This document shows, piece by piece, positions 6,313-11,690 of a DNA stretch of 11,690 bases. The stretch's first letter is position 1, and every line of letters begins with the position of its first letter. Below the pieces are notes generated by a model, which was not told the origin of the DNA, made no database searches, and worked only from the letters and a program-made list of their open reading frames with translations. The DNA lies in contig JAQICW010000293.1 in NCBI GenBank assembly GCA_027858355.1, positions 1 through 11,690 of the forward strand, written 5' to 3'. This stretch comes from Desulfobacula sp. (GTDB lineage Bacteria; Desulfobacterota; Desulfobacteria; Desulfobacterales; Desulfobacteraceae). The position numbers and the translations under genes are program-made.

Positions 6313-6404
6313 ACTAACACCTCGTCAGTTTCAATGAATCTTTTAGATTTGCCTGTTGAGAGAGAATATTTATCGTGAATCTTATGATAATTTTGCCTTT
6401 TCAT
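6309..6404 (-). CDS. Possible 31-aa micro-ORF between mad4 and mad5
   Basis: An ATG at 6404-6402 overlaps the mad4 stop (ATGA), and the frame's own TGA (6311-6309) overlaps the mad5 ATG in the same four-base manner. The ORF fills the whole 88-bp gap exactly. The peptide starts MKRQNYHKIHDKYSLSTGK and ends SKRFIETDEVLV: a basic N-terminal two-thirds and an acidic tail, with no membrane segment. GGAGG lies 10 bases upstream, inside the end of mad4. The double overlap fits the coupling seen elsewhere in this operon. Alternatives are a leader that only passes ribosomes from mad4 to mad5, or a remnant of a longer N-terminus of the specificity subunit. I know of no homologue. Confidence 0.5.
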   Translation of the reverse strand: MKRQNYHKIHDKYSLSTGKSKRFIETDEVLV

Positions 6405-7042
6405 GATAAATAGCCCTCCACTGGAAACCAAGCTTGTAAAGTAGTACGCAATAATTGAAAAGATTGATCCTCACATCCATCCACAGAAACCCTGCTGGTT
6501 ATATTCTTGTAAATTGAAGAGGACCGGGGAATTCTATTGGTCCTCAGGACAGCTTCAAGGGTTTCTTTTGGATGATCGGGTTTGGCTTGGCCATCCGGCC
6601 AAACATTTTTTGCAATGGCGTTGGGAAAGCTTGAAGCAGAGGCAAGACCCAGGTGTCTGGCAACATGATCATTTCGTTGCCAGGTCCAGCTTTCCAATTC
6701 AGGTTCAATGACGATTACTCTGCAATTATCCTTCCTCCAGCCCGATTGATATAAATTGGCCGAAATGTTGGCATCAATGGCTTCTGCGCCTGGAGAGCCG
6801 GCCCATTCTGAATCCAATACAAGGACTGCATGGGTATGGGTTTGTATATACGGTTTCAGTATTTCATGACCACGGTTATATAATCCAGGATCATTGGCAC
6901 CGGCTGCTACCACCAAATCCTGTCTCATATCAAAATCAAAGGTACCGCATTGAAGACTTTGGTGGAATTGATCCCGGCATAGAAATCCTTTAAACGCGGC
7001 TTCCATATTTGTATCTGCCAATAAAAAAATACAATCTCTCAT
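6401..7042 (-). CDS. mad4: TOPRIM-like protein of the methylation-associated operon (MAD4)
   Basis: The 213-aa soluble protein starts at ATG 7042, overlapping the end of the ATPase gene by four bases (ATGA), so the two are translated together. The N-terminus FLLADTNMEAAFKGFL has a conserved-looking acidic residue (E14) after a beta strand. AVLVLDSEWAGSPG (around residues 72-85) supplies D77 and E79, and VIVIEPELESW (109-119) adds further acidic residues. This strand-plus-acid pattern resembles TOPRIM or DUF4276-type proteins that commonly accompany AAA/ABC-type ATPases in defence loci, where they act as metal-dependent nucleases. The nuclease assignment is inference. By position (after the ATPase, before the S subunit) it corresponds to MAD4. 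The C-terminus (SFQLLRTTLQAWFPVEGYLS) is helical. Confidence 0.72.
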   Translation of the reverse strand: MRDCIFLLADTNMEAAFKGFLCRDQFHQSLQCGTFDFDMRQDLVVAAGANDPGLYNRGHEILKPYIQTHTHAVLVLDSEWAGSPGAEAIDANISANLYQSGWRKDNCRVIVIEPELESWTWQRNDHVARHLGLASASSFPNAIAKNVWPDGQAKPDHPKETLEAVLRTNRIPRSSSIYKNITSRVSVDGCEDQSFQLLRTTLQAWFPVEGYLS

Positions 7043-8313
7043 TCCAGAACTCCCGCAGCAAACAGGGCACCAAGATCAACCTGACCCTGCCAATCCTTTA
7101 ATTGAGGGTGGTTTCCGCCATTAACAACAGAGGCGGCCCCGTTGTCAGCCAAACAGGCACATAGTATTTGGTCGAGTTTACTCTGTGCCAATACGATGGG
7201 TGAGTGGGAACTGACCAAAACCTGAGAATCGTAAACAGAGGAAAGGGATTGAAGCACCGACTCAATAGCACGAGGGTGAATCCCATTCTCCGGTTCCTCG
7301 GTAATGATGAGCGACGGCAGGTTGTTCAGGTAGGGTAGAAGAGTCAGGGCTAAAATTCTCAATGTGCCTTCAGACAATCCTGAAGATGTCACCTCATACC
7401 CGCCGTTATAGCTCACCACAAAGTATGCATGGTGATCCTCTTCCCGCTCTTTTACGCTGATGAATTTAAGTTGAGGCAGTGCCGTTCGGATATGATCAAC
7501 CCAAAGCTGAAACCGCTCTTCATTTTTTTGTAATTCAAGAGCAAGCCAGGGCAAATTTGCTGCATCAGACATTATCGCTTCAGGTAACCCCGGAGGGCTG
7601 GCCGTTTGGAGCAAAGTTAAATCCGGCTGGTAAAACAGACTCTGCTTGCAAATTAGATCATGGAACCATGATGCGGCAGGGAAATCACTTTCAGCCTCAA
7701 ATTTAACCTTTGGCAATGAAAGAAGGGTCTGAGGAACAGATACTTTTTTGATTTTTGATGATTTTTGACTTTCCACACGCAGGCCGCTTGGCTCTCCTGA
7801 GGTCCGTCTTAGAATCGTGCGCCACTGTTTCTGAGGATATTCTCCATATATTCGAATGCCGTTTCTTTCCGGCTGATCCTTTTCTGAAAAAAGAAACAGA
7901 TGTTCATCTGTAATCGTCAGTTCTCGTTTGTTGAATATCTCAAATCGTATTTCATATCTTATAAAACTCAGCCATTTTTTTCTTTTTTGCTGGTCAACTG
8001 TGTTGATGACAGGGACCAGGGTTTCAATAACATGTTCGGGAAGGTTGGCTTCCAAAGCAATGGAGAAGTGATCTCCTTGTCCCTGAAAAATCAGTTCATC
8101 AAGGGATGAACAACGTGGTGGGAACCCTGGTCGTTTCACTGTAAAAGCTTGCCCGACATATTGCGCTTGAAGGCATTCACTGATTAAATTGGGGATATCA
8201 AGCAGTGTTGTTTTTCCGGCACCATTCGCTCCGACAAGAATGGCAAACTCAGATAAATCAACGTTTAATTTGTCAAAACAACGGTAGTTGGTGGCTTCGA
8301 TTCTGGTAATCAT
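7039..8313 (-). CDS. mad3: AAA family ATPase with ABC-type head (MAD3)
   Basis: The protein has 424 aa from ATG 8313, chosen because it overlaps the methyltransferase stop by four bases (ATGA) and has GGGGGGA upstream; an in-frame ATG at 8337 would lie inside the previous gene. Motifs run in the order expected of SMC/OLD-like ATPases: an N-terminal strand pair (ITRIEATNYRCFDKLNVDL), Walker A GANGAGKTT (28-36), an ABC signature GLSEGTLR (312-319), Walker B LIITEEPENGIHP (335-347, catalytic Glu present) and the switch histidine VSSHSP (H370). About 270 residues lie between Walker A and the signature, with no long SMC coiled coil evident. The partner is probably the TOPRIM-like protein encoded next, by analogy with OLD/Gabija-type ATPase-nuclease pairs. 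In the MADS layout this gene is the third. Confidence 0.88.
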   Translation of the reverse strand: MITRIEATNYRCFDKLNVDLSEFAILVGANGAGKTTLLDIPNLISECLQAQYVGQAFTVKRPGFPPRCSSLDELIFQGQGDHFSIALEANLPEHVIETLVPVINTVDQQKRKKWLSFIRYEIRFEIFNKRELTITDEHLFLFSEKDQPERNGIRIYGEYPQKQWRTILRRTSGEPSGLRVESQKSSKIKKVSVPQTLLSLPKVKFEAESDFPAASWFHDLICKQSLFYQPDLTLLQTASPPGLPEAIMSDAANLPWLALELQKNEERFQLWVDHIRTALPQLKFISVKEREEDHHAYFVVSYNGGYEVTSSGLSEGTLRILALTLLPYLNNLPSLIITEEPENGIHPRAIESVLQSLSSVYDSQVLVSSHSPIVLAQSKLDQILCACLADNGAASVVNGGNHPQLKDWQGQVDLGALFAAGVLE

Positions 8314-10298
8314 GCATCCCCCCAATATTCTCTGCAAAATTCCCGGTATTTTTCTGCGATTACCGGCAGATCATTGTCTTCGATCTTTTCATTCCTGGTC
8401 AGGGTTCTTTCAACCCATTGTTTATTGATTCTGAGCCTTTCTGTGGACACCCTGGCCTCAATGATTTCCTCACCGTCAGGTGTACGTTTATAGAGCTTGT
8501 TGCCGCGCCGGTCCATACCAACCTTATCCGCCACCGCCATAAAAACAGGATACTCTTCCATGCCGCCCATAGCTTCCGCATGTTTTTCCTGATCGCTTTT
8601 TTTGCGCAGGAAAAGAAGGCTGGTCAGAATATTCATGTTGGCCTCTGCTATAAACGCCTCAACCGGGAGATCGACAGAGGCAAGAATATGTGATTCACGC
8701 ATTATCCACCAGCGGATGTACTCGGCAGCCGGATTACTCAAAACCCTGTCCGGAAGCACAATTCCAATCCGCCCTGTTCCGGGTTTCAACCATTTAAGGC
8801 AGCGCTCAATAAAAAGGATTTCAGGCGATACACTTTTTTTGAGAACACCGCTATTCCTAAAGCCCCCCTCACCATCCGATTCCCAGTTGTGTGCAAGTTC
8901 GTAGTGTTTGAGAATATTTTTATCTGTAATGGGAATGTCAGACCCAAAGGGTGGATTGGTCATCATCACATCAATGCTGTTGAAGGGGATCTCTTTGGCT
9001 GCCTCTTTATCTTGAAGGTGACCGTTGGGAAATTCCAGGGAGTTCATATGATAAAGGTGGCCTCTACCGTCACCCGCCATGACCATGTTCATTTGGGTAG
9101 CCCTTACAAGGAACTGATCAAAATCAGATCCAAAGACCATTGCACCAGCATACTCTTTCAGTCTGTTGTGGATGCTGAAAAATTCCAAGGTGTCTTCAGC
9201 TCCGGCGATAGTGCCTTCTTCTTCTCTGAATTTTTGGAGCATGTGAGCCAAGTTGGCAACCAGGAATCCTCCGGTGCCACAGGCCGGATCAAGAACCCGT
9301 TCATTTTCTTTGGGGTCAAGCATCTGCACCACAAGTTTTACAACCCCTCGCGGGGTAAAATATTGTCCTCTGTCTCCGCGCAGGTTGGTTCCTACAATTT
9401 CTTGATAGGCTACCCCTTTGGCATCAATATCTGTGCGAGTAAAATCATACTTGGCAAGTTCGGAAACCATAAATGCCAGAGCGCGATCAGAGAGTGAAAT
9501 TTCTTCATTGCCTCTGAATATACTTGGGAATTTGGCCTTTACCTCTTTAAACAGCGGTTCGATTCGCCTTCGAATCTCTTTACGTCCCTCAGCGTCAAAC
9601 TGCTCTTTTGGGCCGGCCCAGAAGCGACGTTCCCCACGCTTCAACGTCTCATCATGCATCTTGCAGAAAATCAGATACAGGAATTGCCAAAACGCGGCAT
9701 CCTTGGGCATTCCTTCATTCCCGCGAATGAAATTATGGCAGCGACGGAAAGTTACTTTCAGCATTTCATTATCCGCAATACGAGTATGTGCATCAGACAC
9801 CACATCTTTTGTCCCCATGGACTCTTCAGCCATGGGCCAGTCCCCAATCTGGTTACACTTGGTCTCGAATCGTTTCTTTTCTTTTTCCAAAAAGAAAAAC
9901 TCAAGTCCATTGGTCCAAAGCCCGTATTGACAGGATTCAACTTTCTGCATTAGTTTTTCAAGGGCTTCTAAATCACTTGTGGCCTGATCGAAATCACGAA
10001 TCCGCACTGCAGTTTTACCAATCTTGGGCTCTGGTCGGCACAGCATAATTCGGCTGATATTTTCAATGGTATGATCTGTTCCATGGTGAAAGATGGCGAC
10101 ATCTGTTTTTTTAGAATTATCAACCTTAAAGTCTCCCTCCATATCATCCGGGGAAATGCCGTATTCATGAATTAAGGCCCTGACAATACGCTGCCTCACC
10201 AGTCCTTTTTTAGTCTCTTTGAGCTGCTTGCCGGATATATAGTCAAGCAGGTATCCCGCAGGTATCGTTTTTGTTGTCTGTTCGCCTTTCTTACTCAT
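8310..10298 (-). CDS. mad2: Type I-like N6-adenine DNA methyltransferase (HsdM / MAD2)
   Basis: The protein has 662 aa from ATG 10298, which has TGGAGGT 7 bases upstream; the in-frame ATG at 10328 has no such signal. An N-terminal region (about 20-130, including GLVRQRIVRALIHEYG and KKTDVAIF) resembles the HSDR_N-type fold, unusual for a plain HsdM. A helical HsdM-type region follows, then the catalytic core: QYFTPRGVV (312-320), the S-adenosylmethionine-binding motif DPACGTGGFL (337-346) and the catalytic motif NPPFG (448-452). All are intact, so adenine methylation is expected when paired with the S subunit encoded four ORFs downstream. No HsdR-type restriction gene is present in the window. 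It is longer than a typical HsdM (about 500 aa). Confidence 0.93.
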   Translation of the reverse strand: MSKKGEQTTKTIPAGYLLDYISGKQLKETKKGLVRQRIVRALIHEYGISPDDMEGDFKVDNSKKTDVAIFHHGTDHTIENISRIMLCRPEPKIGKTAVRIRDFDQATSDLEALEKLMQKVESCQYGLWTNGLEFFFLEKEKKRFETKCNQIGDWPMAEESMGTKDVVSDAHTRIADNEMLKVTFRRCHNFIRGNEGMPKDAAFWQFLYLIFCKMHDETLKRGERRFWAGPKEQFDAEGRKEIRRRIEPLFKEVKAKFPSIFRGNEEISLSDRALAFMVSELAKYDFTRTDIDAKGVAYQEIVGTNLRGDRGQYFTPRGVVKLVVQMLDPKENERVLDPACGTGGFLVANLAHMLQKFREEEGTIAGAEDTLEFFSIHNRLKEYAGAMVFGSDFDQFLVRATQMNMVMAGDGRGHLYHMNSLEFPNGHLQDKEAAKEIPFNSIDVMMTNPPFGSDIPITDKNILKHYELAHNWESDGEGGFRNSGVLKKSVSPEILFIERCLKWLKPGTGRIGIVLPDRVLSNPAAEYIRWWIMRESHILASVDLPVEAFIAEANMNILTSLLFLRKKSDQEKHAEAMGGMEEYPVFMAVADKVGMDRRGNKLYKRTPDGEEIIEARVSTERLRINKQWVERTLTRNEKIEDNDLPVIAEKYREFCREYWGDA

Positions 10299-10334
10299 TT
10301 TCAAACCTCCACTGGCGGGAATTTTCAATTCTGT

Positions 10335-10535
10335 TCATTCTTCACTTTCCAAATCCTGAGTTCTCGTTTTTTGCTGTTCGATCCATTTATTAATATCCTT
10401 TTTGAAAAACCGCCATTGGCCTCGAACTTTAAATGCAGGCAATTCTCCAGCCTGAGCCATTAAGTAAATCGTTTTTACCCCGACTTTGAGCAAGGCTGCC
10501 AGATCTTTGATTTTCAACACTTCTTCGTTTTGCAT
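10335..10535 (-). CDS. mad1: Small helix-turn-helix (excisionase-type) protein, MAD1-like
   Basis: This 66-aa protein starts at ATG 10535 and is preceded by GAGG 4 bases upstream; a longer frame to 10619 would run over the promoter. The sequence is a winged helix-turn-helix of the excisionase/MerR-like HTH_17 type: EVLKIKDLAALLKVGVKTIYLMAQAGELPAFKVRGQWRFFKKDINKWIE, the usual layout in which VGVKTIY is the recognition helix and GQWRF the wing. A charged tail follows. It lies 36 bp before the methyltransferase start and is the first gene of the operon. The role may be transcription control or DNA targeting. I recall that MADS loci begin with a helix-turn-helix protein named MAD1, which fits. 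Confidence 0.83.
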   Translation of the reverse strand: MQNEEVLKIKDLAALLKVGVKTIYLMAQAGELPAFKVRGQWRFFKKDINKWIEQQKTRTQDLESEE

Positions 10536-10537
10536 AT

Positions 10538-10554
10538 CACCTCTCTTAAAGGTG
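10538..10554 (-). promoter_or_regulatory. Hairpin covering the mad1 ribosome binding site
   Basis: On the minus strand CACCT (10554-10550) can pair with AGGTG (10542-10538), which is part of the mad1 Shine-Dalgarno sequence, around a 7-nt loop. Five base pairs is marginal. It could modestly lower or regulate translation of the first gene, and it could also be chance. Confidence 0.3.
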
Positions 10555-10590
10555 TTCATTTGCTTGGTATGGAATTGCCAGAATTTCTGT

Positions 10591-10619
10591 ACTATAGGAA
10601 GAAGTAATGGAAGAATCAA
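10591..10619 (-). promoter_or_regulatory. Sigma-70 promoter of the mad operon
   Basis: On the minus strand -35 TTGATT (10619-10614) and -10 TATAGT (10596-10591) are separated by 17 bp. Transcription would start near 10584, giving a leader of about 50 bases before the mad1 ATG. A second possible -10 (TATACT, 10642-10637) has no matching -35. No internal promoter is obvious in the overlapping genes downstream, so this one probably drives the whole operon. Confidence 0.65.
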
Positions 10620-10626
10620 CTAAAAT

Positions 10627-10653
10627 ATGCCATCAAAGTATAAAAAATGCCAT
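10627..10653. promoter_or_regulatory. Paired direct repeats upstream of the mad promoter
   Basis: ATGCCAT occurs at 10627-10633 and 10647-10653, 20 bp apart (about two helical turns), each followed by a similar TCAAA or CAAA run. They lie immediately upstream of the mad -35 box, a position suited to an activator bound on one face of the DNA. The binding protein is unknown; the XRE regulator or the MAD1-like protein are candidates. Confidence 0.45.
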
Positions 10654-10658
10654 TCAAA

Positions 10659-10680
10659 TTTAGTGTTGCACAACACTAAA
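10659..10680. promoter_or_regulatory. 22-bp inverted-repeat operator
   Basis: TTTAGTGTTG and CAACACTAAA form a perfect 10-bp inverted repeat with a 2-bp centre (CA). The right half overlaps the -35 box of the rightward promoter. Such a symmetric site between divergent genes is the expected target of a dimeric XRE-type repressor, here most likely the one encoded at 10732, which would repress its own promoter. Confidence 0.75.
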
Positions 10681-10694
10681 CATTGAGATACATA
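10666..10694 (+). promoter_or_regulatory. Sigma-70 promoter of the XRE regulator gene
   Basis: TTGCAC (10666-10671) and TACATA (10689-10694) are separated by 17 bp. Transcription would start near 10701, about 30 bases before the ATG. The -35 box is within the 22-bp operator, so binding there would block polymerase. Confidence 0.55.
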
Positions 10695-10731
10695 TAAAAA
10701 TAAATGGAAATCGCACATTCAGGGGAGTTAG

Positions 10732-10959
10732 ATGAAAACTTTTGGTGATACACTTAGGGAGCTTCGATTAGCCCAGGATCTTGGTTTACGGGAAACTGCA
10801 GGTAAAATTGGCATCTCCCCTGCATATTTAAGCCGAATCGAAAGAGAAAAAGAAAGGCCACCAAAACCAGACGTGATTAAAGCACTTGCAAAAGAGCTTA
10901 CCGCAGGCCCTGATGTATTATTCCGCTTATTCTCATCCACAGACTTGAATATCATTTGA
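10732..10959 (+). CDS. XRE-family transcription regulator (75 aa)
   Basis: This is a compact protein made almost entirely of one Cro/CI-type helix-turn-helix domain: TFGDTLRELRLAQDLGLRETAGKIGISPAYLSRIEREKERPPKPDVIKALAKEL, in which ISPAYLSRIE is the recognition-helix region. GGGGAG lies 4-5 bases before the ATG. It is divergent from the mad operon and separated from it by about 196 bp holding the operator and both promoters. By size and position it resembles the controller (C) proteins of restriction-modification systems, which delay restriction until DNA is methylated. Control of the mad genes is therefore a reasonable inference, not shown. An autoregulatory role is supported by the operator overlapping its -35 box. 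Confidence 0.85.
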   Translation: MKTFGDTLRELRLAQDLGLRETAGKIGISPAYLSRIEREKERPPKPDVIKALAKELTAGPDVLFRLFSSTDLNII

Positions 10960-10967
10960 CAAAATAG

Positions 10968-10995
10968 TTGGACGTCTGTAGAGCTTTGCTATAAA
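10968..10995 (+). promoter_or_regulatory. Probable promoter of the binding-protein gene
   Basis: TTGGAC (10968-10973) and TATAAA (10990-10995) are 16 bp apart, just after the XRE stop codon. The start site would be about 35 bases before the ATG at 11039. The gene downstream therefore seems to be a separate transcription unit. A TTGACA at 10956-10961 lacks a good -10 at standard distance. Confidence 0.5.
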
Positions 10996-11038
10996 TAAAG
11001 ATATAAAAAATTATATAGTTAAGGAAGTATCCTTTAAA

Positions 11039-11690
11039 ATGAAGTTCAAAAGAGTTCTTATCCCTTTCTTGTGTTTTGTTATCGCTGTTATTGCATTGTA
11101 TGGAAGGATTTTTATTCCCCATGGTTCATCCTCTTTGACTCTAATAGAACCGTCTGTCCCGTTGACATCGACTGATGTTATAACAATGCATTATCACGAA
11201 AGATCTCCTTATTATTCTTCCGGCCCGTTAGGTGTCTATGGGATCTGTGCTGATCCAGCCAAATTGGCCTTCAAAAAGGCTGGTATTGAATTCCAATGGG
11301 AAAAAACTCCGGCAAGTCGCCAGCTTGACATTTTAAAAGCCAACAAATCAAGGGTCTGTCTCATTGGCTGGTTTAAAAATTCAGAACGTGAAAAATTTGC
11401 AAAATATACATATTTCATCTATCAGGATAAACTAACCATAGCTTTAGCCCGGGCAGACAACTACAATTTAATATCCGGCAGACCTTTGGAAAAGGCTTTT
11501 CAGGATGATAAACTCACCCTGTTAAGGAAAAATGGATATTCTTATGGCCAGTTTATCGATACAATGATTTCCAAATTAAAACCAAATCAGATGATGACAA
11601 ACGCTGAAAATATCGAGATGCTTAAAATGATTCATTCCAGACGAGCGGATTATTTTTTTATTTCAGAGGAAGAAGCCATTGAGCTGACTG
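11039..11690 (+). CDS. Periplasmic solute-binding protein, 3' end outside the window
   Basis: The frame is open from ATG 11039 to the window edge (217 codons). The N-terminus MKFKRVLIPFLCFVIAVIALYG is a signal peptide or membrane anchor. The mature part fits the family 3 extracellular solute-binding fold (SBP_bac_3): YYSSGPLGVYGICADPAKLAFKKAGIEFQWEKTPASRQLDILKANKSRVCLIGWFKNSEREKFAKYTYFIYQD, in which the 'W..TP..RQLDILKAN' and 'GW.KN.EREKFAKY' elements are characteristic. The ligand is probably a small polar molecule such as an amino acid, but it cannot be read from this. AAGGAAG lies 11 bases before the ATG, somewhat far. No partner permease genes are visible. The gene is probably ordinary chromosomal DNA marking the edge of the accessory region. 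Confidence 0.8.
   Translation, partial: MKFKRVLIPFLCFVIAVIALYGRIFIPHGSSSLTLIEPSVPLTSTDVITMHYHERSPYYSSGPLGVYGICADPAKLAFKKAGIEFQWEKTPASRQLDILKANKSRVCLIGWFKNSEREKFAKYTYFIYQDKLTIALARADNYNLISGRPLEKAFQDDKLTLLRKNGYSYGQFIDTMISKLKPNQMMTNAENIEMLKMIHSRRADYFFISEEEAIELT

Noticed and set aside
8399..9953. Several long plus-strand frames (up to 202 aa) across the methyltransferase gene.
   Set aside because: They are antisense shadows of a gene with intact methyltransferase motifs, and none shows a start signal or family motif.

Overview
The window looks like an accessory (defence and mobile DNA) region of a mesophilic Gram-negative bacterium. A sulfate reducer of the Desulfobacterota (Desulfobacteraceae-like) is my best guess, from the moderately AT-rich DNA, the periplasmic binding protein at the right edge and the style of the selenocysteine tRNA fragment. 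Nothing in the window proves the taxon.

Left part (1-3600), plus strand: the C-terminal remnant of an ISAzo13-type transposase; an integron-type gene cassette (about 600-1358) with a gene of unknown function and an attC-like recombination site whose R'' box matches the cassette start; a secreted protein combining Sel1 repeats with a trypsin-like serine protease, containing a 58-bp perfect internal duplication; and a small single-pass membrane protein with a TTG start, followed by a weaker attC-like remnant. About 1 kb of AT-rich DNA without convincing genes follows (3512-4534). It includes a cluster of GC-rich hairpins at 4302-4410.

Centre (4535-4909): the 5' half of a selenocysteine tRNA (minus strand, UCA anticodon) with a near-consensus promoter. 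The tRNA match stops just after the anticodon loop. The tRNA promoter abuts a broken NERD-domain gene, so this is a rearrangement junction.

Right part (4622-10535), minus strand: a tightly packed operon of a small helix-turn-helix protein, a type I-like adenine methyltransferase, an AAA ATPase with an ABC-type head, a 213-aa TOPRIM-like protein, an unannotated 31-aa ORF, a specificity subunit and the NERD fragment. Gene order and types match what I recall of the methylation-associated defence system (MADS, mad1 to mad8), but mad6 is truncated and mad7/mad8 are absent here. The modification half (M and S) looks intact while the downstream kinase part is lost, so this is probably a decayed or modification-only locus.

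A divergent XRE-type regulator (10732-10959) shares a 196-bp control region with the operon. That region holds good sigma-70 promoters on both strands, a 22-bp inverted repeat overlapping the regulator's own -35 box, and two direct repeats just upstream of the operon promoter. The window ends in a separate periplasmic solute-binding protein gene that runs off the edge.
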